Part shown: positions 16,836-25,027 of the stretch, in pieces
Layout: every line of letters starts with the position of its first letter
Numbering within the stretch: position 1 is the first letter of the stretch
Assembly (NCBI RefSeq): GCF_003014495.1
Contig: NZ_PYGC01000001.1
Location: 248,001-312,000 of the forward strand
DNA: 64,000 nucleotides
Reading direction: 5' to 3'
Origin: Prolixibacter denitrificans
Lineage (GTDB): Bacteria; Bacteroidota; Bacteroidia; Bacteroidales; Prolixibacteraceae
Program-made: the position numbers and the translations under genes
Notes under the pieces: generated by a model
The model's input: only the letters and a program-made list of their open reading frames with translations
Database searches by the model: none
What the model was told of the DNA's origin: nothing

Positions 16836-19058
16836 ATGTCTAACGGTCTCGTCAATCCCAAAGCCAGTTTCGGAACTATGCCGGTATTCCTGACGGCATT
16901 ATCCACCATTCTCGGAGCCATTCTGTTCCTTCGTTTTGGATGGGCTGTCGGTCAGGTCGGCTTTTATGGTGTCATCGGCATCATCATCATTGGTCATTTG
17001 GTAACCATTCCTACAGCTATGGCTGTCGCTGAAATCGCCACAAACCAGCGGGTGCAGGGAGGAGGAGCCTACTTCATCATCTCCCGGTCATTCGGACTGA
17101 ACATTGGTGCTGCTGTTGGATTGGCGCTTTATCTTTCACAGGCCATCAGTGTGGCATTTTATGTGATTGCATTTGGCGAGGCTTTTGAGCCGGTTTTCGA
17201 CTGGATTAGGGTAAACTACGGCATTGTCCTCGCCGACCGACGAATCATCACCGTACCGTTAATGCTTATCCTTTCGGTATTGATGCTGGTCCGGGGTGCT
17301 AACATGGGAGTTAAAGCACTCTACTGGGTAGTGGCCATTTTGGTTACATCGCTTGGCTTTTTCTTCTTCGGCGATTCCCCCATCAAACCGGAAGTGATTA
17401 ACCTAAGCAGCCGCATTCCCAATGGCAACAGCTTCTTCTATGTGTTTACCATTATATTCCCGGCTTTCACTGGACTAGCTGCAGGTCTGGGTCTTTCGGG
17501 CGACCTGAAGCATCCTGAGACATCTATACCCCGTGGTACGATCTGGGCCACTCTGGCAGGATTGATTGTCTATTTCCTGGCGGCCTACAAATTTGCGGTT
17601 TCTGCCTCTCCTGAAGATTTGGTTGGTGACCAGTTGATTATGCAACGCATTGCTGCCTGGGGGCCCATTATCCCGATAGGACTGGCTGCAGCTTCGCTAT
17701 CATCAGCGCTTGGCTCTATTATGATTGCTCCGCGAACACTACAGGCCATTGGTGCCGACGATATTTTTCCGCAATTTAAACTCAACCAGTGGCTGGCAAG
17801 AGGTAAAAAAGCCGACAATGAACCCATCAATGCATCGACCATCACGATTATCATAGCCTTTGTCTTTGTTTTCGTCGGCGATGTCAACTTCGTGGCGCAA
17901 ATCATCTCCATGTTTTTCATGATTACTTATGGAGCTATCTGCTTGATTTCACTGCTCGAACATTTTGCCGCCGATCCGGCTTATCGTCCGACATTCCGGT
18001 CCCACTGGAGCATTTCATTGATTGGTACGTTGGCCTCCTTCTGGGTGATGTTTAAGATGAATATGCCCTATGCCGCATTTTCACTGCTGATAATGACATT
18101 GCTTTATGTGTTCATTACGAAAAGCAAGCATGAGAGACGCGGGTTTAACAAGCTATTCCGAGGCGTAATTTTCCAATTGAGCCGCGAACTACAGATATTT
18201 GCCCAACGGGCAGACCGTGAAGACCGCGAATTGAGTTGGCGTCCATTTGCCATCTGCATTTCATGTGACACCTTTAGAAGGAAATCGGCATTCGATTTTA
18301 TGCGTTGGATTTCACACCGCTATGGTTTCGGAACATACATCCATTTCATCAAAGGCATGTTGAACCGTTCAACAACCGCTGAATCGAAGATAGCTCTCGA
18401 GCGCTTACTTAAACTGGCAGCCAGCTTCCCCAACCGGGTTTACCTCGACACTATTATATCGCCGTCTTACACCTCGGCTATCGCACAGGTTGTGCAGCTT
18501 TCCGGAATTTCCGGACGGGGAAATAATTTGATTCTTTTCGAATTCTCCCGAACGGATCCGCATTCCATTACCGACGCCATCCAGAATTATCCTATGCTTG
18601 AGTCGGCCGGGTTTGACATTTGTATCCTGAATACCGGCTACCGTGGATTCGGTTACAAAAAAGAAATTCATATCTGGATTAAACCGGAAGACTACAAGAA
18701 TGCGAATCTTATGATTCTTCTGGGATACATCACGTTGGGACATCCTGAATGGAAACGCGGTTTCATTAAAATATTCGCCATCGTTCCACACGCTGAGATG
18801 CAGGAGGAACGAAACCGACTAATTCGTCTGATCAAACAAGGACGAATTCCCATCAGCCAGTCGAACGTTGAGATGATACCGCTGGAAGAGGGTGAAGACC
18901 GGAAAGAGATCATTTCCCGTTTCTCTGTCGACGCTGACCTGACCATTATCGGTTTTAAAACTGAAAAACTGAAAAATGGTATCGAATTGTTTGACGGGTA
19001 CGGCGATTTGGGCAATATTTTGTTCGTATCATCTAACCAACACAAAAGCATTGAATAG
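16836..19058 (+). CDS. SLC12-like (Na-K-Cl/K-Cl cotransporter family) permease with C-terminal soluble domain
   Basis: An amino-acid-polyamine-organocation superfamily transporter. The first ~430 residues form about 12 transmembrane helices starting FLTALSTILGAILFLRFGWA, a pattern typical of cation-chloride cotransporters. A cytoplasmic domain of ~300 residues follows (from about residue 435), as in SLC12 proteins and the bacterial homologues. It probably moves ions such as K+ and Cl-, but the sequence does not settle the substrate. No adjacent gene suggests a role. It converges with hydF. Confidence 0.8.
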   Translation: MSNGLVNPKASFGTMPVFLTALSTILGAILFLRFGWAVGQVGFYGVIGIIIIGHLVTIPTAMAVAEIATNQRVQGGGAYFIISRSFGLNIGAAVGLALYLSQAISVAFYVIAFGEAFEPVFDWIRVNYGIVLADRRIITVPLMLILSVLMLVRGANMGVKALYWVVAILVTSLGFFFFGDSPIKPEVINLSSRIPNGNSFFYVFTIIFPAFTGLAAGLGLSGDLKHPETSIPRGTIWATLAGLIVYFLAAYKFAVSASPEDLVGDQLIMQRIAAWGPIIPIGLAAASLSSALGSIMIAPRTLQAIGADDIFPQFKLNQWLARGKKADNEPINASTITIIIAFVFVFVGDVNFVAQIISMFFMITYGAICLISLLEHFAADPAYRPTFRSHWSISLIGTLASFWVMFKMNMPYAAFSLLIMTLLYVFITKSKHERRGFNKLFRGVIFQLSRELQIFAQRADREDRELSWRPFAICISCDTFRRKSAFDFMRWISHRYGFGTYIHFIKGMLNRSTTAESKIALERLLKLAASFPNRVYLDTIISPSYTSAIAQVVQLSGISGRGNNLILFEFSRTDPHSITDAIQNYPMLESAGFDICILNTGYRGFGYKKEIHIWIKPEDYKNANLMILLGYITLGHPEWKRGFIKIFAIVPHAEMQEERNRLIRLIKQGRIPISQSNVEMIPLEEGEDRKEIISRFSVDADLTIIGFKTEKLKNGIELFDGYGDLGNILFVSSNQHKSIE

Positions 19059-19111
19059 AAAAGCAGGAGAAATTGCTTGCTCCTGCTCAAATATTCTCTC
19101 AATATCTACCA

Positions 19112-20356
19112 TTATCTCCACGGAACCATCACCCGGTCCAGACTTTTCCGTCCCTGAATATAGGAAAGGAAAATTCCGTAGTTGGTGAATGGAATACCGA
19201 TGGCTTCCAAATCACGGATGCGTGCCTGCATTTTTTGGCCACTAATCATGCAGCCTCCACAATGAATAACCAGACTGTATTTCTCCAACTCTTTGTTTTC
19301 CTGAAACTCTCGTCCGAAGTTATGCTCCACTTCCACCCCTGGGAAATGCTGCTGAATGTATCTTGGAATTTGCACAATCCCAATGTCCTCTTTAATCCGG
19401 GAGTGATTACAGGCCTCGGCGATCAATATCCGGTCGCCGGCCTTGATGTGCTCCAGCGCATTGATTCCTTCGTGAAATCCATTTAGTTTGCCCCGACTAA
19501 CATAATTAATCATCATGATGGAGAAAGTCGTCAGCAGCATGTCATCCGGCGCCCAATCCTTCATGATGTCCATTGCCTGCGAATCGGTGACAATGGCTTT
19601 TGGACGACGTTGCAAACTGCCCAAAAAATCATCCCAGCGTTTTCGTTCGGAAGGATCTCCGCTACGCGCTTTCCCTAAATCCATCCTATAGGAAACCGGA
19701 AAGGCCCAGTGCCTTGTGATGTATTCTTCCGCCATCGCCTGCGGACGCAAATACCGTCCCGGCGGGGTTTCCTCGTCCATCGGAATATTCAGGATATAAA
19801 ACTGGTCTTTTTCCACAAAAGGAAGAAGCTCCAGTTGCTGATTCTTCGACTCGAAATTACCGAGGATAAACTCCAGCAACGGTTGCCGGAATGCCGGGTT
19901 GTTGGCTGTTATTCTTAGTTTATGATGAAACTGAATGTAGGGCAATTCCCTCTCCACGTTGGCAATTTTCTCTTCATCGACCGCCTGAAACAGGTTGTAA
20001 ATGACCAACAGCTGTTTGTCCAACTGGCGTGCTTCTTCCAACACCAGCGCCTCTGTTTCGAACTCATCGGTAGATGGATCGATGATCAAGAGAACCAGAT
20101 CGCATTCCTTTAGCGTGGATAAAACTTTCTTCTTCTTCTTTTCGCCGAGTCCGGTTCCTTCATCCAAACCGGCTGTATCGAAGAGCTTCACCGGCCCCAT
20201 TCCGTGAATTTCCTGTAACGTTATTTTGGTATCGGCTGTAGTTCCCGGTGTTGAATCGACAATCGAGGTTTCCTGCTGTGTCAACAGGTTCATCAAGGTA
20301 CTTTTCCCCGAATTCATCTTACCGAAAATGCCAATGTGATCGCGTTCGACAAGCAT
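19112..20356 (-). CDS. hydF: [FeFe]-hydrogenase maturation GTPase
   Basis: HydF is the scaffold on which the di-iron subcluster of [FeFe] hydrogenase is assembled before transfer to the hydrogenase. The N-terminal GTPase domain has G1 (GKMNSGKST) and G3 (DTAGLDEG). The C-terminal part has the diagnostic cluster ligands: Cys and His in EACNHSR and, about 50 residues later, HCGGC. Length (414 residues) matches the family. The partner enzymes HydE and HydG and a hydrogenase are not in this window, so the gene stands alone here. It sits between a transporter and coaD, unrelated in function. Confidence 0.93.
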   Translation of the reverse strand: MLVERDHIGIFGKMNSGKSTLMNLLTQQETSIVDSTPGTTADTKITLQEIHGMGPVKLFDTAGLDEGTGLGEKKKKKVLSTLKECDLVLLIIDPSTDEFETEALVLEEARQLDKQLLVIYNLFQAVDEEKIANVERELPYIQFHHKLRITANNPAFRQPLLEFILGNFESKNQQLELLPFVEKDQFYILNIPMDEETPPGRYLRPQAMAEEYITRHWAFPVSYRMDLGKARSGDPSERKRWDDFLGSLQRRPKAIVTDSQAMDIMKDWAPDDMLLTTFSIMMINYVSRGKLNGFHEGINALEHIKAGDRILIAEACNHSRIKEDIGIVQIPRYIQQHFPGVEVEHNFGREFQENKELEKYSLVIHCGGCMISGQKMQARIRDLEAIGIPFTNYGIFLSYIQGRKSLDRVMVPWR

Positions 20357-20498
20357 GGTTATTGATTTCTATTTGGTTACGATTATTTTCTCTTCCCGCC
20401 AATTTAGGAAACTTTTTTCTTGTGATTCAGGAAAACGGGCCGGAAAACTGAAATAAGCCACCTTTCCAATAAAATGGAGGCTTTCCCGAAATTCTTTT

Positions 20499-20506
20499 TA
20501 GTTTTG
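20499..20506 (+). promoter_or_regulatory. -7 promoter element of coaD
   Basis: TAGTTTTG matches TAnnTTTG and lies 20 nt before the coaD ATG. Confidence 0.55.
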
Positions 20507-20526
20507 TAATACTCAAACAGCAATCA

Positions 20527-21015
20527 ATGGAAAGAATCGCAATTTTCCCGGGCTCTTTCGACCCTTTCACCATTGGGCACGAATCCATCGTCAGACGTGC
20601 CATTCCACTTTTCGATCAAATCATTATCATGATTGGTTATAACTCGAATAAAAAGCCGTTTTATCCGCTGGCCAAGCGCAAAGAGTGGATCAAGAAGGTT
20701 TTTGAAAATGAGCCGAAAGTCAGTGTTGGAAAATTTGAAGGCCTGACTGTTGATTACTGCCGGAAAGTTCATGCCCAGTACATTCTGCGCGGATTGCGTA
20801 CCGCTGCTGACTTCGAGTACGAACGTGCCATCGCACAGGTCAACAAGAAGATGCATCCGGAAATTGAAACCGTTTTCCTCTTAACCACTCCGGAGCATAC
20901 ACCAATCACTTCGACCATTGTGCGCGATATTCTCCGCCATGGTGGAGACGCCAGCATGTTCCTTCCCAAACAATTGGATATTCAGGAATTTTATACCGAA
21001 CAGGAAGAATCGTGA
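20527..21015 (+). CDS. coaD: Pantetheine-phosphate adenylyltransferase
   Basis: Transfers AMP from ATP to 4'-phosphopantetheine, the penultimate step of coenzyme A synthesis. The nucleotidyltransferase motif GSFDPFTIGHE (TxxH in the form TIGH) and RGLRTAADFEYE are clear, with the second motif at PITSTIVRD. At 162 residues it is a normal CoaD. It begins a probable two-gene unit with the thioredoxin-fold protein, whose ATG is 4 nt after the stop. Confidence 0.95.
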   Translation: MERIAIFPGSFDPFTIGHESIVRRAIPLFDQIIIMIGYNSNKKPFYPLAKRKEWIKKVFENEPKVSVGKFEGLTVDYCRKVHAQYILRGLRTAADFEYERAIAQVNKKMHPEIETVFLLTTPEHTPITSTIVRDILRHGGDASMFLPKQLDIQEFYTEQEES

Positions 21016-21019
21016 GTTG

Positions 21020-22456
21020 ATGATTAAAAGATTGTTTTTTATCGTTCTGGCCGGACTTAGTCTGGCCTTGCAAGCCAATGCATCGGAAGTAAATATCAAC
21101 GGAGTTGCCCCGGATTATGCCGGGAAGAAGGTTACGTTTTACTATCACCCCGATCCGGTTTTGTACCAGGATGTTCCACTGGCTTCTACAACAATCAAAG
21201 AAGACGGGAGCTTTTCACTTTCCTTCTCTCTTTCCCGGACGAAACAGGTTTATTGCAATCTCGATAAATACCAGGGAGTTTTAGTCGTAGAACCCGGCCA
21301 GGAGTATCAAGTCATCCTTCCGAAATATGTTCCTCTGACTGATTCGCAAAAGAAAAGCCCGTATTTCAAACCCATTCCTTATTGGTTGGGCCTGAAAAAC
21401 CGTCCGAAAACCGATATCAATTTCAGGATACGGGAGTTTGTCGAAGAGCTCACCCACGAAATCAACCAAAATGTAAACGACATTTATCACGATGGCTCGC
21501 AACGGGTTGCCGGCGAAATCATCACTAAACTCGAAAAGGCTTTTCCGGATACGAAATCTTCTTATTTCAATGTAACGAAAGAGTACTACTACGCCGGACT
21601 CGAATATGACGCCAGTCAACGAAACCCGGATGCCGTCGCCATGAAATATTTTGCTACCCGACCGGTGGAATTGGGAAATGCCAAATACCAGGAACTGTTC
21701 CGGACGATGTTTACCAATTTCCTGAAAAAGAAAGCGCAATCGGTCGATTTTGAAAAGGTAACACCATTGGTAGACAGCGGCAACTGGAAAGGTCTGCTGG
21801 ATTTCTTCACAGGAAAAGGATACGATACATCGTTTGCTGAACTGGCTATTCTGAAAGGTCTGAACGATGGTTTTTATTCTTCCTTCTTCGAAAAGGAAGG
21901 TGTTCTACGCACATTGAAACACGCTGAAACAGAAGCGACGAATGCCGAATACCGGAACCTGGCCAAAGACATCACGAAACATCTCACGGAAACGATGACC
22001 GGAAGTGAAGCTCCTTCGTTTAGCCTGAAAAACAATACAGGCAAGGAAACCGCGTTGAGTTCTTTTCACGGTAGGTATGTGTACCTGAACTTCTTCAGCA
22101 CCGATAACAATGAAAGCCTGCAGGATTTGAAATTGCTGAAAAATGTTCAGCAGCGTTTTCATCAGGTCCTCACGGTAGTTTCGGTTTCCATGGGCGACAA
22201 TTTCGACACCGCCAAACAGTTGTGGGAAAAGAATGGTTACACCTGGCCCCTCCTGGATGCTTCGGGTAACCAAAAACTGGCCGATGCTTACCGAGTGAAA
22301 GATTTTCCAACCTATTATTTGATAGGTCCTGACGAAAAATTGCTGCTATCGCCGGCGCCGGCTGTTTCCAGGGGATTTCAGGCTGCCTTTGTCCGGGTTT
22401 TCCGGAGCACCGAGAATCAGCGAAAAAGAGCTGCTTCTTCCCCTTCCAACAAGTAG
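21020..22456 (+). CDS. Exported thioredoxin-fold protein lacking the active-site CxxC
   Basis: Signal peptide MIKRLFFIVLAGLSLALQANA, then about 330 residues of mixed structure resembling the N-terminal part of Bacteroidota TlpA-like proteins. A C-terminal redoxin-type domain starts at APSFSLKNNTGKETALSSF. Where TlpA/ResA proteins have a W-C-x-x-C motif, this one reads LNFFSTDNNESL, with no cysteine, so it should not act as a thiol reductant. It may be a binding or structural member. The ATG at 21020 was chosen because the signal peptide begins there. It is probably co-transcribed with coaD. Confidence 0.75.
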   Translation: MIKRLFFIVLAGLSLALQANASEVNINGVAPDYAGKKVTFYYHPDPVLYQDVPLASTTIKEDGSFSLSFSLSRTKQVYCNLDKYQGVLVVEPGQEYQVILPKYVPLTDSQKKSPYFKPIPYWLGLKNRPKTDINFRIREFVEELTHEINQNVNDIYHDGSQRVAGEIITKLEKAFPDTKSSYFNVTKEYYYAGLEYDASQRNPDAVAMKYFATRPVELGNAKYQELFRTMFTNFLKKKAQSVDFEKVTPLVDSGNWKGLLDFFTGKGYDTSFAELAILKGLNDGFYSSFFEKEGVLRTLKHAETEATNAEYRNLAKDITKHLTETMTGSEAPSFSLKNNTGKETALSSFHGRYVYLNFFSTDNNESLQDLKLLKNVQQRFHQVLTVVSVSMGDNFDTAKQLWEKNGYTWPLLDASGNQKLADAYRVKDFPTYYLIGPDEKLLLSPAPAVSRGFQAAFVRVFRSTENQRKRAASSPSNK

Positions 22457-22542
22457 TGTTAGGGAAACACTTATGCAAGATGATCGTTTTCTTAAGTTGA
22501 TTTCGTCCAGCACTTTTAATCGGTCTACTTAAAAAATCTTGT

Positions 22543-22550
22543 TAATTTTG
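22543..22550 (+). promoter_or_regulatory. -7 promoter element of pyrE
   Basis: TAATTTTG matches TAnnTTTG, 26 nt before the pyrE ATG. Confidence 0.55.
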
Positions 22551-22576
22551 CATGAAAACAAAAATCAACTACCGCT

Positions 22577-23209
22577 ATGGAAGCTCTACAAATCGAGGTC
22601 GCCAAACGATTACTCGCAATAAACACCATTAAAATATCTCCGGAAACACCTTTCACATGGGCATCGGGCTGGAAAGCACCGATTTATTGTGACAACCGCA
22701 AGGTGTTGTCGTACCCGGAAACCCGCAAATTTATTTATCAGCAATTTGCCAAACTCATTAAAGAGAAATATCCGGAAGCTGAAGTAGTCGCCGGTGTAGC
22801 TACGGGAGCGATTGCTCACGGAGCATTGGTTGCCGAAGAGTTGGGCCTGCCATTTGTGTATGTTCGCTCGAAGCCGAAAGATCACGGTCTGGAAAACCTC
22901 ATCGAAGGCGATCTGCAGCCAAGCAAGAAAGTTATTGTCATCGAGGATTTGGTTTCCACTGGATTAAGTTCCCTGAATGCCGTAGCCGCTTTGCGCAACT
23001 ATGGCGCCGACGTGCTGGGAATGCTGTCCATCTTTTCATACAACTTCTCGATTGCCGCTGATAAATTCAAAGAAGCCAACGTTGAACTGACTCCGCTCAG
23101 CAATTACAACCTGCTGCTGAAAGTAGCACACGAATCGGGCGAAATTACCGACAGTCAACTGGAAAATCTGAACCGCTGGAGACAAGATCCGGCTCACTGG
23201 GGACGATAA
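22577..23209 (+). CDS. pyrE: Orotate phosphoribosyltransferase
   Basis: Joins orotate with PRPP to give orotidine 5'-phosphate in pyrimidine synthesis. The PRPP-binding motif is VIVIEDLVSTGLSS, with AGVATGAIAHGALVAEELGLPFVYVRSKPKDHG upstream split as VAGVATGAIAHGA and FVYVRSKPKDHG. Length is 210 residues, as expected. It has its own promoter element and is followed by a hairpin, so it is probably monocistronic. Confidence 0.95.
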   Translation: MEALQIEVAKRLLAINTIKISPETPFTWASGWKAPIYCDNRKVLSYPETRKFIYQQFAKLIKEKYPEAEVVAGVATGAIAHGALVAEELGLPFVYVRSKPKDHGLENLIEGDLQPSKKVIVIEDLVSTGLSSLNAVAALRNYGADVLGMLSIFSYNFSIAADKFKEANVELTPLSNYNLLLKVAHESGEITDSQLENLNRWRQDPAHWGR

Positions 23210-23225
23210 TCAAACGATATAATTC

Positions 23226-23268
23226 TATTTTTGCAGCCGGGCACTCGTTATCAATGCCCGGCTTTTTA
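23226..23268 (+). promoter_or_regulatory. Promoter element overlapping a strong hairpin between pyrE and the SRPBCC gene
   Basis: TATTTTTG (23226-23233) matches TAnnTTTG. Directly after it, GCCGGGCA (23236-23243) and TGCCCGGC (23255-23262) form a perfect stem followed by five T residues. This is a good terminator for pyrE, yet it also lies at or just after the start point of the next transcript. Confidence 0.55.
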
Positions 23269-23287
23269 TTTAACCAAGACAAATACC

Positions 23288-23779
23288 ATGGGAACAGAAA
23301 AATATGTGAGCGAGGTAAAAACCGTTGCGTATGAGCAAGGAGTTGTTTACCAGAAACTCTCGAATCTGGAGAATCTGAAACCACTGCTAAAACCTGAAAA
23401 CATTGAAAAAGTACGCGAGCAGATACCCAATGCTCCGGAAATTAACATCGAGGATTTTGAGGCAACCCCCGATAATTGTTCTTTTAAAATCAGTCCTATC
23501 GGGAAAGTGGGAATGAAAATTGTCGAGCGCGAACCGGAAAAGAGTATCAAACTAACGGGCGACGGAACCGTTCCTTTCCAGTTTTATTTCTGGATTCAAC
23601 TTGTCCCGGTCGATGATAGCTCTTGTAAGCTACGGCTTACGCTCCATGCCGATCTGAACCCGATGATTAAGATGATGGTGAACAAACATCTAAAAGACGG
23701 CATCGATAAAATGGCGGAAGCTATCAGCCGCATACCGTTTGATTTGAACGGAGACTCGTCGGGCGAAATCGAATCGTAA
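23288..23779 (+). CDS. SRPBCC-fold (START/polyketide cyclase-like) protein
   Basis: A small cytoplasmic protein with the helix-grip fold suggested by alternating strands and a long C-terminal helix (MIKMMVNKHLKDGIDKMAEAISRI). Such proteins bind hydrophobic ligands; the ligand here is unknown. The ATG at 23288 was chosen because the longer frame from 23231 runs through the hairpin. Its stop abuts the birA stop with no spacer, the two genes converging. Confidence 0.7.
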   Translation: MGTEKYVSEVKTVAYEQGVVYQKLSNLENLKPLLKPENIEKVREQIPNAPEINIEDFEATPDNCSFKISPIGKVGMKIVEREPEKSIKLTGDGTVPFQFYFWIQLVPVDDSSCKLRLTLHADLNPMIKMMVNKHLKDGIDKMAEAISRIPFDLNGDSSGEIES

Positions 23780-24526
23780 TCAAATGATAAATTCCACCTC
23801 CTTCAGGTGGAATTGTTGTTTGGTCCCGTCGCGTCTTTCAACAACCAAACGCCCGATTTCGTCTACACCGGTAATTCTACCTTCGAACTCTTCGTCTCCG
23901 GCATGGTAAGGCGCCCACTCGTTCATCCGGAATAACCGCTCCTCATACGCTCTGTTGATTTTCTGTACCTCACCAATCTTCAACTGCATATACCAGTCGT
24001 CCAACCGATCGCAGAGTTCTTCCAGACATTCATCCAATAAAAATTCTTTATCTGTCAACAATGATAAGGAAACCGGATTAGGCGCATCGCTGAGAAACTC
24101 CCGCTGGTTAATGTTTAACCCGATGCCTACAATGCTCGAAGCGATAGTTCCTTCGCGCAATGAATTTTCGATCAGAATTCCGGCAATTTTCTTTTTCCCT
24201 ACGTAAATATCGTTGGGCCATTTAATGTGCACATCGGATACGTAAGCGCTCACAAAATCGGAAACAGCGAGCGCAACGGCTTTTGAGATGAGAAACTGGC
24301 TAAGGATGGGGACAAAATCCGGGTAAAGCACAACACTCATGGTAATGTTTTTTCCAGGCTCGCTTTCCCAGTGCTGATTTACCTGTCCCCTTCCCTTCTC
24401 CTGAACTGAAGTTGAGTAAACAATTCCTTCCGGCAGACGTTTTGTCATGAGTTGTCTGCTGGCATAGTTATTGGTCGAGTCTGTCCGGCTCAGATGTTCC
24501 ATCTGGTTGCCAATGATTGTGCGCAT
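23780..24526 (-). CDS. birA: Biotin-[acetyl-CoA-carboxylase] ligase
   Basis: Attaches biotin to carboxylase carrier proteins through biotinyl-AMP. The biotin-binding region is STNNYASRQL and KGRGQVNQHW (the GRGQ form of the GRGRxGR loop), with the KWPNDI motif in HIKWPNDIYVGKKKIAGIL. There is no N-terminal helix-turn-helix, so it is the enzyme-only type and not the repressor-type BirA. The ATG at 24526 was chosen; the frame from 24571 starts with TTG. It is divergent from rsfS. Confidence 0.92.
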   Translation of the reverse strand: MRTIIGNQMEHLSRTDSTNNYASRQLMTKRLPEGIVYSTSVQEKGRGQVNQHWESEPGKNITMSVVLYPDFVPILSQFLISKAVALAVSDFVSAYVSDVHIKWPNDIYVGKKKIAGILIENSLREGTIASSIVGIGLNINQREFLSDAPNPVSLSLLTDKEFLLDECLEELCDRLDDWYMQLKIGEVQKINRAYEERLFRMNEWAPYHAGDEEFEGRITGVDEIGRLVVERRDGTKQQFHLKEVEFII

Positions 24527-24616
24527 ATCGTAATTACATTTTGAGTGTAAAGATGGCAACCAATTTTTCAATAACTTAACAAAATCGCAATTTTACAGCG
24601 ATCTGGTTAAAAAAAT

Positions 24617-24624
24617 TATCTTTG
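24617..24624 (+). promoter_or_regulatory. -7 promoter element of the rsfS-ftsH-phospholipid operon
   Basis: TATCTTTG matches TAnnTTTG, 18 nt before the rsfS ATG. Confidence 0.6.
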
Positions 24625-24642
24625 TAATTTTAAATTCAATAC

Positions 24643-25020
24643 ATGGTGAATAAGACCCGGAACAGCGATTCCGAACATCTTATCGAGGCAATTGTTGAAG
24701 GAATACGCCGCAAGAAAGGCCTCGATATCATAAATATTGACATGAAAAAATTGGGTAATACGGAATGTGACAATTTCATTATTTGCCACGGTAATTCCAA
24801 TACCCACACCGATTCGATTGCCCATTCAGTTGAAGAAACCGTCGAGGAAATTGAAAATACCAGGGTTTGGCATAAAGATGGATATCAAAATGCTCAATGG
24901 ATTTTGCTCGACTATGGCGATGTGATGGTGCATGTTTTCCAGGAACAGTACCGAAGGTTTTATGATCTGGAAGAACTATGGGCCGATGCCCGGATTATAC
25001 AAATTGAATCAGAAAGTTGA
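24643..25020 (+). CDS. rsfS: Ribosomal silencing factor RsfS
   Basis: Binds uL14 on the large ribosomal subunit and blocks subunit joining when nutrients are low. The 125-residue DUF143/Iojap domain is recognisable from KKGLDIINIDM, CDNFIICHGNSNTH and the WILLDYGDVMVHVFQEQYRRFYDLEELW stretch (WILLDYGDVMVHVF, then RRFYDLEELW). It opens a tightly packed operon; ftsH begins 7 nt after its stop. Confidence 0.93.
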   Translation: MVNKTRNSDSEHLIEAIVEGIRRKKGLDIINIDMKKLGNTECDNFIICHGNSNTHTDSIAHSVEETVEEIENTRVWHKDGYQNAQWILLDYGDVMVHVFQEQYRRFYDLEELWADARIIQIESES

Positions 25021-25027
25021 ACTTTAT

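Noticed and set aside
19112-20356. A hydrogenase maturation operon
   Set aside because: Neighbouring genes are a transporter and coaD; no HydE, HydG or hydrogenase sequences are seen.
24932-25027. An extended FtsH N-terminus overlapping rsfS
   Set aside because: The added residues are the rsfS frame shifted, and the ATG at 25028 starts a typical FtsH N-terminus.
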